Assembly (NCBI GenBank): GCA_013289715.1
Contig: JABCZJ010000003.1
Coordinates: 124,001-188,000 of the forward strand
DNA: 64,000 bases
Reading direction: 5' to 3'
Source of the DNA: Acidobacteriota bacterium
GTDB taxonomy: Bacteria; Acidobacteriota; Terriglobia; Acidiferrales; UBA7541
A model generated the notes under the pieces. The model worked only from the letters and a program-made list of their open reading frames with translations. It was not told where the DNA came from and ran no database searches. This document shows positions 42,728-50,692 of the stretch, one piece after another. Position 1 is the stretch's first letter, and the number at the start of each line of letters is the position of its first letter. The position numbers were made by a program, and so were the translations under genes.

Positions 42728-43156
42728 ATGCAAGCCGCACACGGTGCTGAGAGTAACGGGTTAAGTTCGCGGTGGCGCGCGTCTTGGCTCTTGATTATCG
42801 CAATGCTTCAAGGTCTGCTTATTTGGAAATTAATCGACCAACTTTCGAAGGGCAGCTGGGCAATTGCTTGGCTTGCTGTTCCCGCCACGGCGGGTTTAGT
42901 TGCGACAGCATACGACGTAGTGATGAGAGGAACGTTGACTCAAAAAATCCTCTGGTGGATCTTTCTCACCCTCGGGAGTTCCCTTGGAGTTGATATCTTC
43001 AAGCTATTGCACCACTCCCTTACGAGAGATCCCTTTTTGACCATTTTCAACGATGCTTTATGGATCGGACTTTGTATCATCTGGATTCGGCGTCGTCCGT
43101 TCGAAACGAAGACGCCTGAGCCAATTAAGTCCACGGTACCTATTTTGCGAGATTAA
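42728..43156 (+). CDS. Small membrane protein of unknown function within the pyrimidine cluster
   Basis: A 142-residue protein with four hydrophobic segments (about 19-34, 43-62, 72-88, 105-120). It is lower in GC than its neighbours, with many A/T third positions, and is not recognised as a family. The ATG lies only 2 bases after the aminotransferase stop and the stop is 13 bases before the aldehyde dehydrogenase, so it is probably co-transcribed. It looks like a later insertion into the operon. Confidence 0.6.
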   Translation: MQAAHGAESNGLSSRWRASWLLIIAMLQGLLIWKLIDQLSKGSWAIAWLAVPATAGLVATAYDVVMRGTLTQKILWWIFLTLGSSLGVDIFKLLHHSLTRDPFLTIFNDALWIGLCIIWIRRRPFETKTPEPIKSTVPILRD

Positions 43157-43169
43157 GAGGGAGAGTGTG

Positions 43170-44666
43170 ATGGCGACCGCAACGACGACAGACTTGCTTT
43201 GCAGGAATTATATTAATGGGCAGTGGGTGGAGTCGAAGTCCACGAAGATTGTGGAGCGACGGAACCCTGCTAACACCGATGAGGTGGTGGCGCGCATACC
43301 GCTTTCGACGCGGCAGGATATGAAGGAAGCGATTGTGGCGGCGAAGGCGGCCTTCCCTGCCTGGCGCGAGACGCCGGCGCCAAATCGCGGCAAGATACTT
43401 TTTGCGGCTACGCGAATTATGCAGGAACAGAAGGAAGCGCTGGCGCGGCTTTTGACGCGGGAGGAAGGCAAGGCGCTGAAGGATTCGTTGGGCGAGGTGC
43501 AGCGGGCGATCAACATTCTGGAATTCATGGCGGGTGAAGCGCGGCGGTTGAATGGCGAAACGCTGACCAGCGAGCTGCCTAAGAATTTTTCTTACACGAT
43601 ACGGCAGCCGCTAGGAGTGGTGGGCGCGATCACTCCTTGGAATTTTCCAGTGGCGATTCCGGTTTGGAAAATCGCGCCGGCGCTGGTGTGCGGGAATACG
43701 GTGGTGTTCAAGCCGGCGACTTTGACCCCGCTGACGGCGATGAAGATCGTGGAGATTTTTGAGCAGGCGGGGCTTCCGGCGGGCGTGCTGAATCTGGTGA
43801 TGGGATCGGGGCGCGAGACGGGCGACGAGTTGGTGCAGAATCCGCACGTGCACGGGCTGTCGTTCACCGGGTCGAACGAGGTGGGGTGCGCATTGTATGC
43901 TTCGGGCGCGGCGCATTTGAAGAAAATTCAATGCGAGATGGGCGGAAAGAATCCGGTGGTGGTGCTGGCGGACGCGGATTTGCAGCTGGCGATGGAGTCG
44001 GTGCTGGCTGGCGCGTTTGCTTCGACGGGGCAGCGCTGCACAGCTACGAGCCGCGTGGTGATTGAGGAGAGCGTGGCGGATCAATTCGTGGGAATGCTCG
44101 TCGAGCGCGCGAAGAGATATGTGGTGGGTGATGGGCTGGAGGCGGGGACAGACATGGGGCCGTCGGTGGATGAGAGCCAGTTCAACACGGTGCTGAAATA
44201 TATTGAGATTGGGAAGGGCGAAGGGAAACTTTTGTGCGGCGGCGAGCGGTTGACGGGGGCGCGTTACGATAAAGGGTGGTTTGTGGTGCCGACGGTGTTC
44301 GATCATGTGGCTTGGGACAGCAAGCTGGCGCAGGAGGAAATTTTTGGGCCAGTTTTGAGCGTGATTCGCGTGAAGGGGTTTGACGAGGCTTTGCAAGTCG
44401 CGAACTCGGTGCGGTATGGTCTTTCGAGTTCGATTTATTCGTCGGATTCGAACAAGATTTTTGAGTTTGTGGATAAGATCGAGACGGGGATGACGCACGT
44501 GAATTCACCGACGGTCGGCGGAGAGGCGCATGTGCCGTTTGGTGGAGCGAAGGATAGCAGCGTGGGGCCGCGGGAAGTGGGACATGCGGCGATTGATTTT
44601 TATACGGACCTCAAGATCGTTTACATTGATTACACGGGGCGGAAGCGGGAGTCGAGCCTTTACTGA
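43170..44666 (+). CDS. Aldehyde dehydrogenase, NAD(P)-dependent
   Basis: A 498-residue aldehyde dehydrogenase with TPWNFPVAIPVWKIAPALVCGN, the nucleotide-binding SFTGSNEVG, the general-base Glu in QCEMGGKNPVVVL and the catalytic Cys in FASTGQRCTATSRV, then EEIFGPVLSV near the end. The active-site neighbourhood resembles alpha-ketoglutaric semialdehyde dehydrogenases more than CoA-acylating malonate semialdehyde dehydrogenases. Position after a beta-amino-acid aminotransferase suggests a semialdehyde product such as malonic or methylmalonic semialdehyde, but this is inference. A GAGGGAGAG site precedes the ATG. Confidence 0.85.
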   Translation: MATATTTDLLCRNYINGQWVESKSTKIVERRNPANTDEVVARIPLSTRQDMKEAIVAAKAAFPAWRETPAPNRGKILFAATRIMQEQKEALARLLTREEGKALKDSLGEVQRAINILEFMAGEARRLNGETLTSELPKNFSYTIRQPLGVVGAITPWNFPVAIPVWKIAPALVCGNTVVFKPATLTPLTAMKIVEIFEQAGLPAGVLNLVMGSGRETGDELVQNPHVHGLSFTGSNEVGCALYASGAAHLKKIQCEMGGKNPVVVLADADLQLAMESVLAGAFASTGQRCTATSRVVIEESVADQFVGMLVERAKRYVVGDGLEAGTDMGPSVDESQFNTVLKYIEIGKGEGKLLCGGERLTGARYDKGWFVVPTVFDHVAWDSKLAQEEIFGPVLSVIRVKGFDEALQVANSVRYGLSSSIYSSDSNKIFEFVDKIETGMTHVNSPTVGGEAHVPFGGAKDSSVGPREVGHAAIDFYTDLKIVYIDYTGRKRESSLY

Positions 44667-44708
44667 CGATGGCGCACCGCAGTCCGCAGCTACAACAGCA
44701 ACGGCTGC

Positions 44709-44965
44709 CCGGTCCCACAAAGCGGGACCGGTCGCTACAAGAACAAAGGCTACGGCAAGGTACAAATTCAAACTCAACAATATTTTACGAATTCAAACGC
44801 AACGGCGGACTTCGAATTCAAAAGCAACTCGGCGGAGCGGCGGATGTGGATTGAATCTTGGTCTAAACCGCCGGCCTATCCAGAGTTCGCTGACGCGAAC
44901 TCTGGGTAAACAGGCGGCCGCTACAAAGGCCAAGTCAAAGGCGCCCATCCCGCAAGGCGGGATGG
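44709..44965. repeat. Cluster of family B palindromic repeats
   Basis: Hairpins at 44709-44731 (CCGGTCCC/GGGACCGG), 44880-44905 (CCAGAGTTCGC/GCGAACTCTGG, perfect 11 base pairs) and 44945-44965 (CCATCCCG/CGGGATGG). Each is followed by a CTACAA flank. Short direct copies of AATTCAAA and similar A-rich strings lie between. The stretch 44667-45040 otherwise has no supported gene. Confidence 0.75.
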
Positions 44966-45040
44966 CTACAACTTCAAATCCTGGGCTACCAGAAGCGAGA
45001 GGACACTTACCTGGCTGGATTATTCGATCGCGAAATTTAT

Positions 45041-45544
45041 TTGGACATTGAGACGTTGCGGCTCTCGAGCGAAGTCGATGGAGGTTGGGGGAACATTCGC
45101 GCGTTTGGGTTGGCGGTGGCTGTGACTTGGGACAAGGAGTACTCGTTCCGGCGGTGGTTTGAAGAGGACGCGTTGAAGTTGATTACGGAGTTGGAACAGT
45201 TTACGCATGTGATTACGTTTAATGGCAATCGGTTTGATATTGAGGTGTTGCGGGCTTATGCGCCGGTGGAGGGTTTGCGCAAGCGGTCGCTGGATATTCA
45301 CGAATTGCTGCACAAGCAGCTGGGGCATCGCGTGAAGCTCGATCAATTGGCTAAGGATACGCTCGGCACGGCGAAGAGCGGCGACGGGCTGGAGGCTGTG
45401 AAGTGGTGGCGCGCGGGGCAGAAGGATCGCGTGGCGGAATATTGCGAGCAGGACGTGGCGATCTTGCGCGATGTCGTGGAGCACGGGCGGGCTAAGGGAT
45501 TTGTGGTGATTTCTGCGAAGCAAGTGCGCGTGAAATGGGAATGA
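45041..45544 (+). CDS. RNase H-fold 3'-5' exonuclease-like protein (YprB-like)
   Basis: A DEDD-type nuclease domain: Exo I as DIETLRLS, Exo II as TFNGNRFDIEVL and Exo III as YCEQDVAILRDV, over 167 residues. Such single-domain proteins are annotated as ribonuclease H-like/YprB and their substrate is unknown. The start is uncertain. The frame is open upstream (reading YLAGLFDREIYLDIET) with no ATG or GTG before it enters repeat DNA. The TTG at 45041 places the catalytic Asp at position 2, which is tight, and a CTG at 45011 is the alternative. Confidence 0.7.
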   Translation: MDIETLRLSSEVDGGWGNIRAFGLAVAVTWDKEYSFRRWFEEDALKLITELEQFTHVITFNGNRFDIEVLRAYAPVEGLRKRSLDIHELLHKQLGHRVKLDQLAKDTLGTAKSGDGLEAVKWWRAGQKDRVAEYCEQDVAILRDVVEHGRAKGFVVISAKQVRVKWE

Positions 45545-45600
45545 GTTTGCGGAGGGTGCGGGCTGGGAAGGAATCTTCTTGGTGTGGCGAGTATCGTGTG

Positions 45601-46050
45601 ATGAACCGCGTGGCGCTGCGGATCTTGGCAATGTTTTGCGCGATTGCTTTTGTCGCTGGCGCTCTAGCTGGCGAAAACGAGCGCTTTTTGTGGAAAGCGG
45701 TGGGGCGGGCGCAGTTGAAGCTTGCAGATAAGACGCCGCTGACTTGGAACGTGTATCAGACTGAAAAGAAGAAACAGGCGAATTTGGTGCTGGTGCAGTT
45801 GGGGCGGCGCTACTTGGCGCTGGACATCAAGGGGAAGGTCGCTTACTACGTGTTTCCTTCGGATTTGCAGGCGAAGGGGTCGGATTTCGAGAGCGGGGAT
45901 TTATTTGTGCAGTCGCGCCTGATGCCGACTACCGCGTGGACTGTGCGCGACGTAGGACCGGCGGAGATGATCAAGTTGACGTTGGGAGATTACGGGCGGG
46001 CGCTGGATGTGGAATTGCCGCACATGCCGGATTTGCGGGCGTTTTATTAG
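45601..46050 (+). CDS. Small secreted protein of unknown function
   Basis: A 149-residue protein with a signal peptide (NRVALRILAMFCAIAFVAGA, then LAGE) and a beta-rich mature part (QLKLADKTPLTWNVYQTEKK, then LVLVQLGRRYLALDIKGKVAYYVF). No family is recognised. The frame opens at 45535 overlapping the nuclease gene, but the ATG at 45601 gives a clean signal peptide. Confidence 0.65.
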   Translation: MNRVALRILAMFCAIAFVAGALAGENERFLWKAVGRAQLKLADKTPLTWNVYQTEKKKQANLVLVQLGRRYLALDIKGKVAYYVFPSDLQAKGSDFESGDLFVQSRLMPTTAWTVRDVGPAEMIKLTLGDYGRALDVELPHMPDLRAFY

Positions 46051-46107
46051 AAGCGATCGGGCGGGGACGTATTTGCCGACCACAGTGTTCGCCAATCTTG
46101 GTCAGGC

Positions 46108-46213
46108 TTGTGTCGCACCCACGGCCCTTCGGATCATCTTGGGATCGTTTCCCAGGCCTTCCGGCCTGGGCTAACTTCTGCTGCGCCTACGGCGCTTGTC
46201 CTACGCCTTGGTC
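46108..46213. repeat. Family C repeat, copy 2
   Basis: Begins TGTGTCGCACCCACGG, contains the perfect pair CCCAGGCC / GGCCTGGG and ends GCGCCTACGGCGCTTGTCC. It matches the copy at 32741-32840. It fills most of the gap 46051-46289. Confidence 0.7.
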
Positions 46214-46289
46214 ATGTTGCGTTGCTAACTTTTTGTTTCCAGGACAAAAAAAAGGGACCGCAGCGATTGCTCGCACCTGAAATGCTATT

Positions 46290-46317
46290 GTCCGGTAAAT
46301 GCGTTTATCAGGACTTA
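46290..46317. repeat. Cassette-boundary palindrome 1 (attC-like, short form)
   Basis: GTCCGGTAAA and TTTATCAGGAC pair around TGCG with one bulged base, ending in the shared boundary GCGTTTATCAGGACTTA. It matches element 3 over GGTWAATGCGTTTATCAGGA with one substitution. The longer left arm of elements 2 and 3 is not evident here. Confidence 0.5.
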
Positions 46318-46367
46318 GGTCCAACCCGATGGCAAGAATTTGATAACATCACGCGGTCGCCGCAAAA

Positions 46368-46886
46368 ATGTTAGGAAGACGATTGAACCGCGAAATCTCG
46401 AAAGACGCGCAAGTGTTCAAAAGTCGGCTGTTATACGCCGCCAACATGATTGGTGCGTTCTGGCTTGCTATTCCGAGCTACTTCGCGTTTGTGATTTTTT
46501 TCATGTGGCACGGCTTCAAAGATAACGAAAGATTTCACAATGACGCCACTCTCTACGCAATTCTGCTGGCGACCGGAATCTTGGCAGTTCTAGTCCTCGT
46601 TGTTGGAAGATTGCTCGCAATGTGGCCTTACGCCGTCCTGCTGGAACCGCGAAAAGGCATCTGGGTTTATGCGCCACCGGCGAAACTTTGGATTCCCCTC
46701 GACGAGATTGTAGACATTGACGTGTATTCTGGAATCTACGGCGGCGGCCATGTGCTCGAATTAAGCCGGTCGCACGGTCTCGTCAAACAGCTTTACTTCA
46801 ACTCACTTTTCTTCCCTCACGAGCAGCTGGTCCGTGAGCTTCGGGTTTTAATCGACCGCCGAGATGGCGTCGTCTATTCCAGCTGA
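46368..46886 (+). CDS. Membrane protein of unknown function (first cassette-like unit)
   Basis: A 172-residue protein with two membrane segments (about 23-46 and 63-88) and a soluble beta-rich C-terminal half (GIWVYAPPAKLWIPLDEIVD, then VYSGIYGGGHVLELSRSHGL) that looks like a pleckstrin-like domain. It is not recognised as a named family. The base composition is less GC-rich than the flanking pathway genes. It lies between attC-like palindromes 1 and 2, with the second palindrome 34 bases after its stop, as in integron cassettes. Confidence 0.6.
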   Translation: MLGRRLNREISKDAQVFKSRLLYAANMIGAFWLAIPSYFAFVIFFMWHGFKDNERFHNDATLYAILLATGILAVLVLVVGRLLAMWPYAVLLEPRKGIWVYAPPAKLWIPLDEIVDIDVYSGIYGGGHVLELSRSHGLVKQLYFNSLFFPHEQLVRELRVLIDRRDGVVYSS

Positions 46887-46920
46887 ATCGTTCGCGCGGG
46901 ACCGCGCCCGAAGCTTCTAA

Positions 46921-46987
46921 CTGATTAGTCGCGTAACCCGGAAACTGAGAGTCAGTTACCGGTTGAGCTGGCAGCGTTAATCAGGAC
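46921..46987. repeat. Cassette-boundary palindrome 2 (attC-like)
   Basis: Outer arms CTGATTA (46921) and TAATCAG (46978-46984) with a further CGC/GCG pair; inner arms CCGGAAACTGA and TCAGTTACCGG (one mismatch) around GAG. Unpaired bases separate inner and outer stems. The right end reads GCGTTAATCAGGACTT. The stop codon of the next gene (minus strand) lies inside the right arm. Confidence 0.65.
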
Positions 46988-47705
46988 TTGACGGCAAACT
47001 TTCGATGAAAGCGATGATGACGGTAGCGGCTTTCTGTGGTTCGCGTTGCAACAGCAAATGCGGCGCAGGAATTGACCTTAAAACGGTGTCTGGCCTCAGT
47101 TGAGAAAATTCATCTTTGCATGAGAAGGAAAGCAGCCTGTCGTAGGTCGCTTCCACGTACAAGAGCGGCACTGTTGTTCGGCGTAGGTCATCACGTACGT
47201 CACAATCCAACACTTCCTGCAAACGGCCACTGAGTACACTGGGACTCACCTTTTGCAATGCGTGGCGAAGGCTGTGCAGAAGCCCGAAAGGTGCGTGCTG
47301 TCCGAGAAGAAAATACTCAAGAATTGTGCGAGGCGGCTTCAATTTAAAAAGCCAAGGTTTCGCAACTGCTCTCACTGCTCCCGACCAGCCACGTAGCGGA
47401 TTTCTAACGAATCCGGCACAGATGACGACAGCGGCTAGATTGCGTGGATTAGTCGCCGCGTACCAAACAGCCAGCGGCGCGGAGAACGATTCAGCCACCA
47501 GTACGAATCGCTCTACTTGCGGAACCGCTGCACTTACGAACGGACGGAGGTCCGCGTACCGTAGAAATCTGTCAGTTGGGTAGGTGACAGTCGTCGCGGT
47601 CCATGACTCAGGAAGAGCCGCGATGAAATCGGCAAATAAATCCCCTGTCCCATCAAGGCCGGGAAGGAGCGCCAAGTGTTTGGGTGCCAAATACAGTGCC
47701 GCCAC
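46977..47705 (-). CDS. Alpha/beta hydrolase (second cassette-like unit)
   Basis: A 242-residue alpha/beta hydrolase fold: ALLPGLDGTGDLFADFIAAL with an oxyanion-type loop, the nucleophile elbow FVLVAESFSAPLAVW (Ser in AESFS in place of GxSxG), PLLYVEATYDRLL with the acid, and the His in SIPAPHLLLQREP. The substrate is unknown; lipase, esterase or thioesterase-like activity is possible. GTG start. It is on the minus strand between palindromes 2 and 3, opposite to its neighbours, and less GC-rich than the pathway genes. Confidence 0.75.
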   Translation of the reverse strand: MAALYLAPKHLALLPGLDGTGDLFADFIAALPESWTATTVTYPTDRFLRYADLRPFVSAAVPQVERFVLVAESFSAPLAVWYAATNPRNLAAVVICAGFVRNPLRGWSGAVRAVAKPWLFKLKPPRTILEYFLLGQHAPFGLLHSLRHALQKVSPSVLSGRLQEVLDCDVRDDLRRTTVPLLYVEATYDRLLSFSCKDEFSQLRPDTVLRSIPAPHLLLQREPQKAATVIIAFIESLPSSPD

Positions 47706-47740
47706 TGAGGAAATTATACTTCCAAAACTTCCTAAGGCCC

Positions 47741-47810
47741 GATAAGTCGCGTTACCGGTAACTTGGGTACTGGGACCGACTTTACCGGTTAATGCGTTTA
47801 TCAGGACTTA
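47741..47810. repeat. Cassette-boundary palindrome 3 (attC-like)
   Basis: Outer arms GATAAGTCGC (47741) and GCGTTTATC, and inner arms TTACCGGTAA and TTACCGGTTAA, around a central asymmetric segment. Compared with element 2 the outer pair is GATAA/TTATC in place of GATTA/TAATC, a matched change that keeps the base pair. The right end reads ATGCGTTTATCAGGACTTA. Confidence 0.65.
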
Positions 47811-47885
47811 CATCCTCCAGTGGTTAATTTTCATGATTAATTGGAATTTAGGTACGGTAGAGTCTGTGTCTCTGAGGCCACTTGG

Positions 47886-48173
47886 GTGAGTTGGACAATC
47901 AAAGTTGAAACCGAGAGCGGTCGGTCGGTTGAGAACGATTTCGATATTGCCTTCGACACCGTTCCGTACGGTTCCGAGTATCCAATCTGTAGTTCGGTAG
48001 CACGTTATTATGTGACGCTGTTGAATCCGACGCAGCTCGAATCATTCGTCCGAGAATGGGATATTGCCTCATCAACTCCTGCGTTCGCTCATTTGAGAGA
48101 ATCGCGCGTCATTAGAGACGTTGCCGAACGATGTGCAAGGGACCAACTTTATATTCGGTTCGTCGGAGATTAA
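47886..48173 (+). CDS. Small hypothetical protein (third cassette-like unit)
   Basis: A 95-residue soluble protein (VSWTIKVETESGRSVENDFD at the start, a helical LNPTQLESFVREWDI, end QLYIRFVGD) with no recognised family. The frame opens at a TTG at 47841, but the GTG at 47886 has GAGG 8 bases upstream. It lies between palindromes 3 and 4, and the stop codon touches palindrome 4. Confidence 0.5.
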   Translation: MSWTIKVETESGRSVENDFDIAFDTVPYGSEYPICSSVARYYVTLLNPTQLESFVREWDIASSTPAFAHLRESRVIRDVAERCARDQLYIRFVGD

Positions 48174-48274
48174 TAGCTTAGGGATTTGCACCCGGCCGAA
48201 CAACGCAGAATGGTCGGATTGTCCAGAGTGCCCCTACCAGTACTCCGATTAGGGCTGCGTTTATCAGGAGCTAT
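48173..48274. repeat. Cassette-boundary palindrome 4 (attC-like, weaker)
   Basis: Outer arms ATAGCT (48173) and AGCTAT (48269-48274), inner GCACCC and GGGCTGC, with the shared right-end GCTGCGTTTATCAGGAGC. Pairing is weaker than in elements 2 and 3, but the boundary motif is kept. Confidence 0.45.
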
Positions 48275-48642
48275 AGGCTCATCCCTTGCGACAACCAAAT
48301 GAATTCCATCAGAAATGAGGCGGCAAGCAGTGGCCACCGCAGCTTTTTGGATGCCGTTAGGCTCGCAAGTAGGCCCAGCAATGAAAGGTAATTCCCAGTT
48401 CTTATCGAAGGCAAGGTCGTCCAGTTTCCATTCCCCTCGCCACCAATCACGGCGTTGTAGGTCCTGTACGTCAAAAACAGAACCACTGACAGTGTTACCA
48501 GTAAAAGCGCGATGGTTGAAGTTGTTACACGCCACTTCGGTTCATTTGTATGACGTCTTTGAAGTCTCCAAGCAATCAGCACAGAGGTGACCGCGCCGAT
48601 AATCAGTGAAAGAGCTACGAGTGTCGCAAGCGTGTGTTGCAT
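48271..48642 (-). CDS. Small membrane protein of unknown function
   Basis: A 123-residue protein with about four hydrophobic segments (ATLVALSLIIGAVTSVLIAW, STIALLLVTLSVVLFLTY, YLSLLGLLASLTA, LLAASFLMEFIWL). No family is recognised. On the minus strand, its stop lies in the right arm of palindrome 4. No further palindrome was found beyond it (48643-48772), so it may be a last, truncated unit or unrelated. Confidence 0.55.
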   Translation of the reverse strand: MQHTLATLVALSLIIGAVTSVLIAWRLQRRHTNEPKWRVTTSTIALLLVTLSVVLFLTYRTYNAVIGGEGNGNWTTLPSIRTGNYLSLLGLLASLTASKKLRWPLLAASFLMEFIWLSQGMSL

Positions 48643-48772
48643 ATTCAGAGAAACAGTTTCCCGTTTTTCTCATCGAACGGCGCTGGAATGGTCTATCGAG
48701 GCAGTCAGGTAGGTGCCAGAGGTAAGGCACAAGTAAACTAAGGTAAGTCACAAAGCAGAAAAGCCAATGAAA

Positions 48773-50053
48773 CTAGCCTTTCTGTGATGCTCTTAACTGC
48801 TTCCAGGACATCGGCGGTTGGCCGGTGTGGATTTCCTCCATTGTGACGCAGCCGTGCACTGGGCAGACCAGCGCGCACAGGTTGCAGCCTACGCATTCTT
48901 CTTCCATGATTCGCGGGACGTGAACTTCCATATTGTTGGGATTGCGTTTGCCGTTGGCGTTTTTCTGCGGGGCGCGTTCGATGCATTGGTGGGCGCCGTC
49001 TTCGCAGGCTACGTAGCAGAGCTGGCAGCCGATGCAAAGACCGGCGTCAATTTTGGCGATGATTTTGTAGTTGAGGTCGAGGTCGCCCCAGTCCATTACG
49101 TTGGGGACTGCGCGGCCGCGGAAATTTTCGGTGGAGCGGTAGGCGTGGTCATCCATGTAGGCTGCCAAGCCGTCGGCCATATCTTCGACGATGCGAAAAC
49201 CGTAGTGCATGGCGGCGGTGCAGACTTGCACGCAGGAGGCGCCGAGGGCGATGTGTTCGGCTGCGTCCTTCCAATCGCCGATTCCGCCGATACCGACGAT
49301 GGGAATTTTTACTTTTTTCGCGACGCTCGAGAGCAGATGGAGGGCGATGGGCTTTACGGCGGGTCCGCAGTAGCCGCCGTGGGACGACTTCCCCGCTACG
49401 TTGGGGCGCGGCGCGAAAGTTTCGAGATCGACGCCCATCAGCGAATTGATTGTGTTGATGAGGCTGACAGCGTCGGCGCCGCCGCGCTCGGCGGCGAGCG
49501 CGATGTGCGTGATGTCCGTGACATTCGGCGTAAGTTTCGAGATTACCGGAGTCTTCGCGACTTCTTTGGCCCACGACGTGATCATTTCGGTGTATTCGGG
49601 GACTTGGCCGACGGCGGCGCCCATGCCTCGTTCGCTCATGCCGTGCGGGCAGCCGAAATTTAGCTCGAGCGCGTCGGAACCGGCGTCTTCGGCGCGACGA
49701 ACGATGTCGTGCCAGGTTTCGCGTTTGGATTCGACCATTAGGGAGGCGATCACGAGATGTTTGGGGTAGCGCTTTTTTACTTCGGCGATTTCTGTGAGAT
49801 TGACGGCGATGGGGCGATCGCTGATTAGTTCGATGTTGTTGAGGCCCATTATTTTTACGCCGTTTAGATCTATGGCGCCGTAGCGCGAGGAGGTGTTTTG
49901 GATTGGGTCGCCGATCGTTTTCCAGACGGCGCCGCCCCAGCCAGCGTCGAAGGCGCGCATTACCTGGCCGCCGGTGTTGGTCGGTGGGCCGGAGGCGAGC
50001 CAAAAGGGATTGGGCGAGCGTAGGCCGCAAAAATTAACGCTTAGGTCTGACAT
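48773..50053 (-). CDS. preA: Dihydropyrimidine dehydrogenase, PreA subunit
   Basis: Catalytic subunit that reduces uracil or thymine to the dihydro form with electrons from PreT. The 426-residue protein has an FMN-binding TIM barrel with ELNFGCPHGMSERGMGAAVG (about 130-149), LTPNVTDITHIALAAERGGA, HGGYCGPAVKPIAL and VGIGGIGDWKDAAEHIALGA. Two 4Fe-4S ferredoxin sets follow at the C-terminus (CIGCQLCYVACEDGAHQCIE and CVGCNLCALVCPVHGC). It is third in a minus-strand group after preT and a membrane protein gene, 3 bases after the latter. Confidence 0.93.
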   Translation of the reverse strand: MSDLSVNFCGLRSPNPFWLASGPPTNTGGQVMRAFDAGWGGAVWKTIGDPIQNTSSRYGAIDLNGVKIMGLNNIELISDRPIAVNLTEIAEVKKRYPKHLVIASLMVESKRETWHDIVRRAEDAGSDALELNFGCPHGMSERGMGAAVGQVPEYTEMITSWAKEVAKTPVISKLTPNVTDITHIALAAERGGADAVSLINTINSLMGVDLETFAPRPNVAGKSSHGGYCGPAVKPIALHLLSSVAKKVKIPIVGIGGIGDWKDAAEHIALGASCVQVCTAAMHYGFRIVEDMADGLAAYMDDHAYRSTENFRGRAVPNVMDWGDLDLNYKIIAKIDAGLCIGCQLCYVACEDGAHQCIERAPQKNANGKRNPNNMEVHVPRIMEEECVGCNLCALVCPVHGCVTMEEIHTGQPPMSWKQLRASQKG

Positions 50054-50056
50054 GGA

Positions 50057-50692
50057 TTACCTCCCAACTGCGTTCTTGGGCGACGGAGACGGCACGTCGT
50101 TGATGCCGCGCCAGATCAGCCAGATTACTACGGCTAACATGCCTAGCCAGCCGATTGCGCGCACGGCGCCGGCGATTTGGATGTCGTGGTCCAGGACGCC
50201 TAGTTTGCCGAACAGATAATTCCAGTCGTGGATAACGTATTCGGCGTCGCCTACCGTAAGGAGCGGCAGATCTTGGGCGCGTGCGTCGGCCATGTAGGTG
50301 GCGATCGGGATAAATTGTTCGAACAAAAAAAACAGGCAGAAGGCTACGGCTTGCGATTGGCGGCGGAGCAAAAAATATGTGGCTAGCGCGAAGGGAGCGA
50401 ACAATTGCAGGAACGTGCCACCTGCGACCATGATGAATTCGCCGCCGAGGCGGAACAGAAGATGGCCGCCTTCGTGGATGGGGACGAAAACGCCGTCCAT
50501 CAGGAGTAGAAGGCCGGTGCCGCGGGCGCGCTGGTAGAGGAAGAGCGCGTAGAAAATGAGCCAGGCGACCAGGGCTGCGCGCGGGACGGGCTCCCAGGGT
50601 TGTTCGAGCTCTTCCAGGACTGGCAGGCGCTCGGTCCATGATTCGGGCACGCGCACGGCGATTAATTCTTTCCGCGCGGCGATTCGAGCCAC
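50057..50692 (-). CDS. Membrane protein with HEGGH motif, between preT and preA
   Basis: A 211-residue protein with five or so membrane segments. Residues 71-79 read PIHEGGHLL, an HExxH zinc site next to a hydrophobic helix, as in M50/site-2-protease-like membrane peptidases. A second metal-ligand motif of that family (an Asp in the last helices) is not clear, though DAEYVIHDWNYLFG near 150 has candidates. The GTG start overlaps preT by 31 bases; a GTG at 50656 would remove the overlap. Its place between two subunits of one enzyme suggests co-expression, but no role in the pathway is known to me. Confidence 0.7.
   Translation of the reverse strand: MARIAARKELIAVRVPESWTERLPVLEELEQPWEPVPRAALVAWLIFYALFLYQRARGTGLLLLMDGVFVPIHEGGHLLFRLGGEFIMVAGGTFLQLFAPFALATYFLLRRQSQAVAFCLFFLFEQFIPIATYMADARAQDLPLLTVGDAEYVIHDWNYLFGKLGVLDHDIQIAGAVRAIGWLGMLAVVIWLIWRGINDVPSPSPKNAVGR

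Noticed and set aside
46290..48274. A classical integron cassette array.
   Set aside because: The ends do not match GTTRRRY/RYYYAAC exactly, no integrase is present in the window and two genes are reversed. Kept only as an attC-like finding.
48773..50053. In PreA the position of the catalytic Cys of mammalian dihydropyrimidine dehydrogenase appears to be Val (GAAVGQ).
   Set aside because: As far as I recall, bacterial PreA proteins usually have Val here, so it is not evidence of an inactive enzyme.
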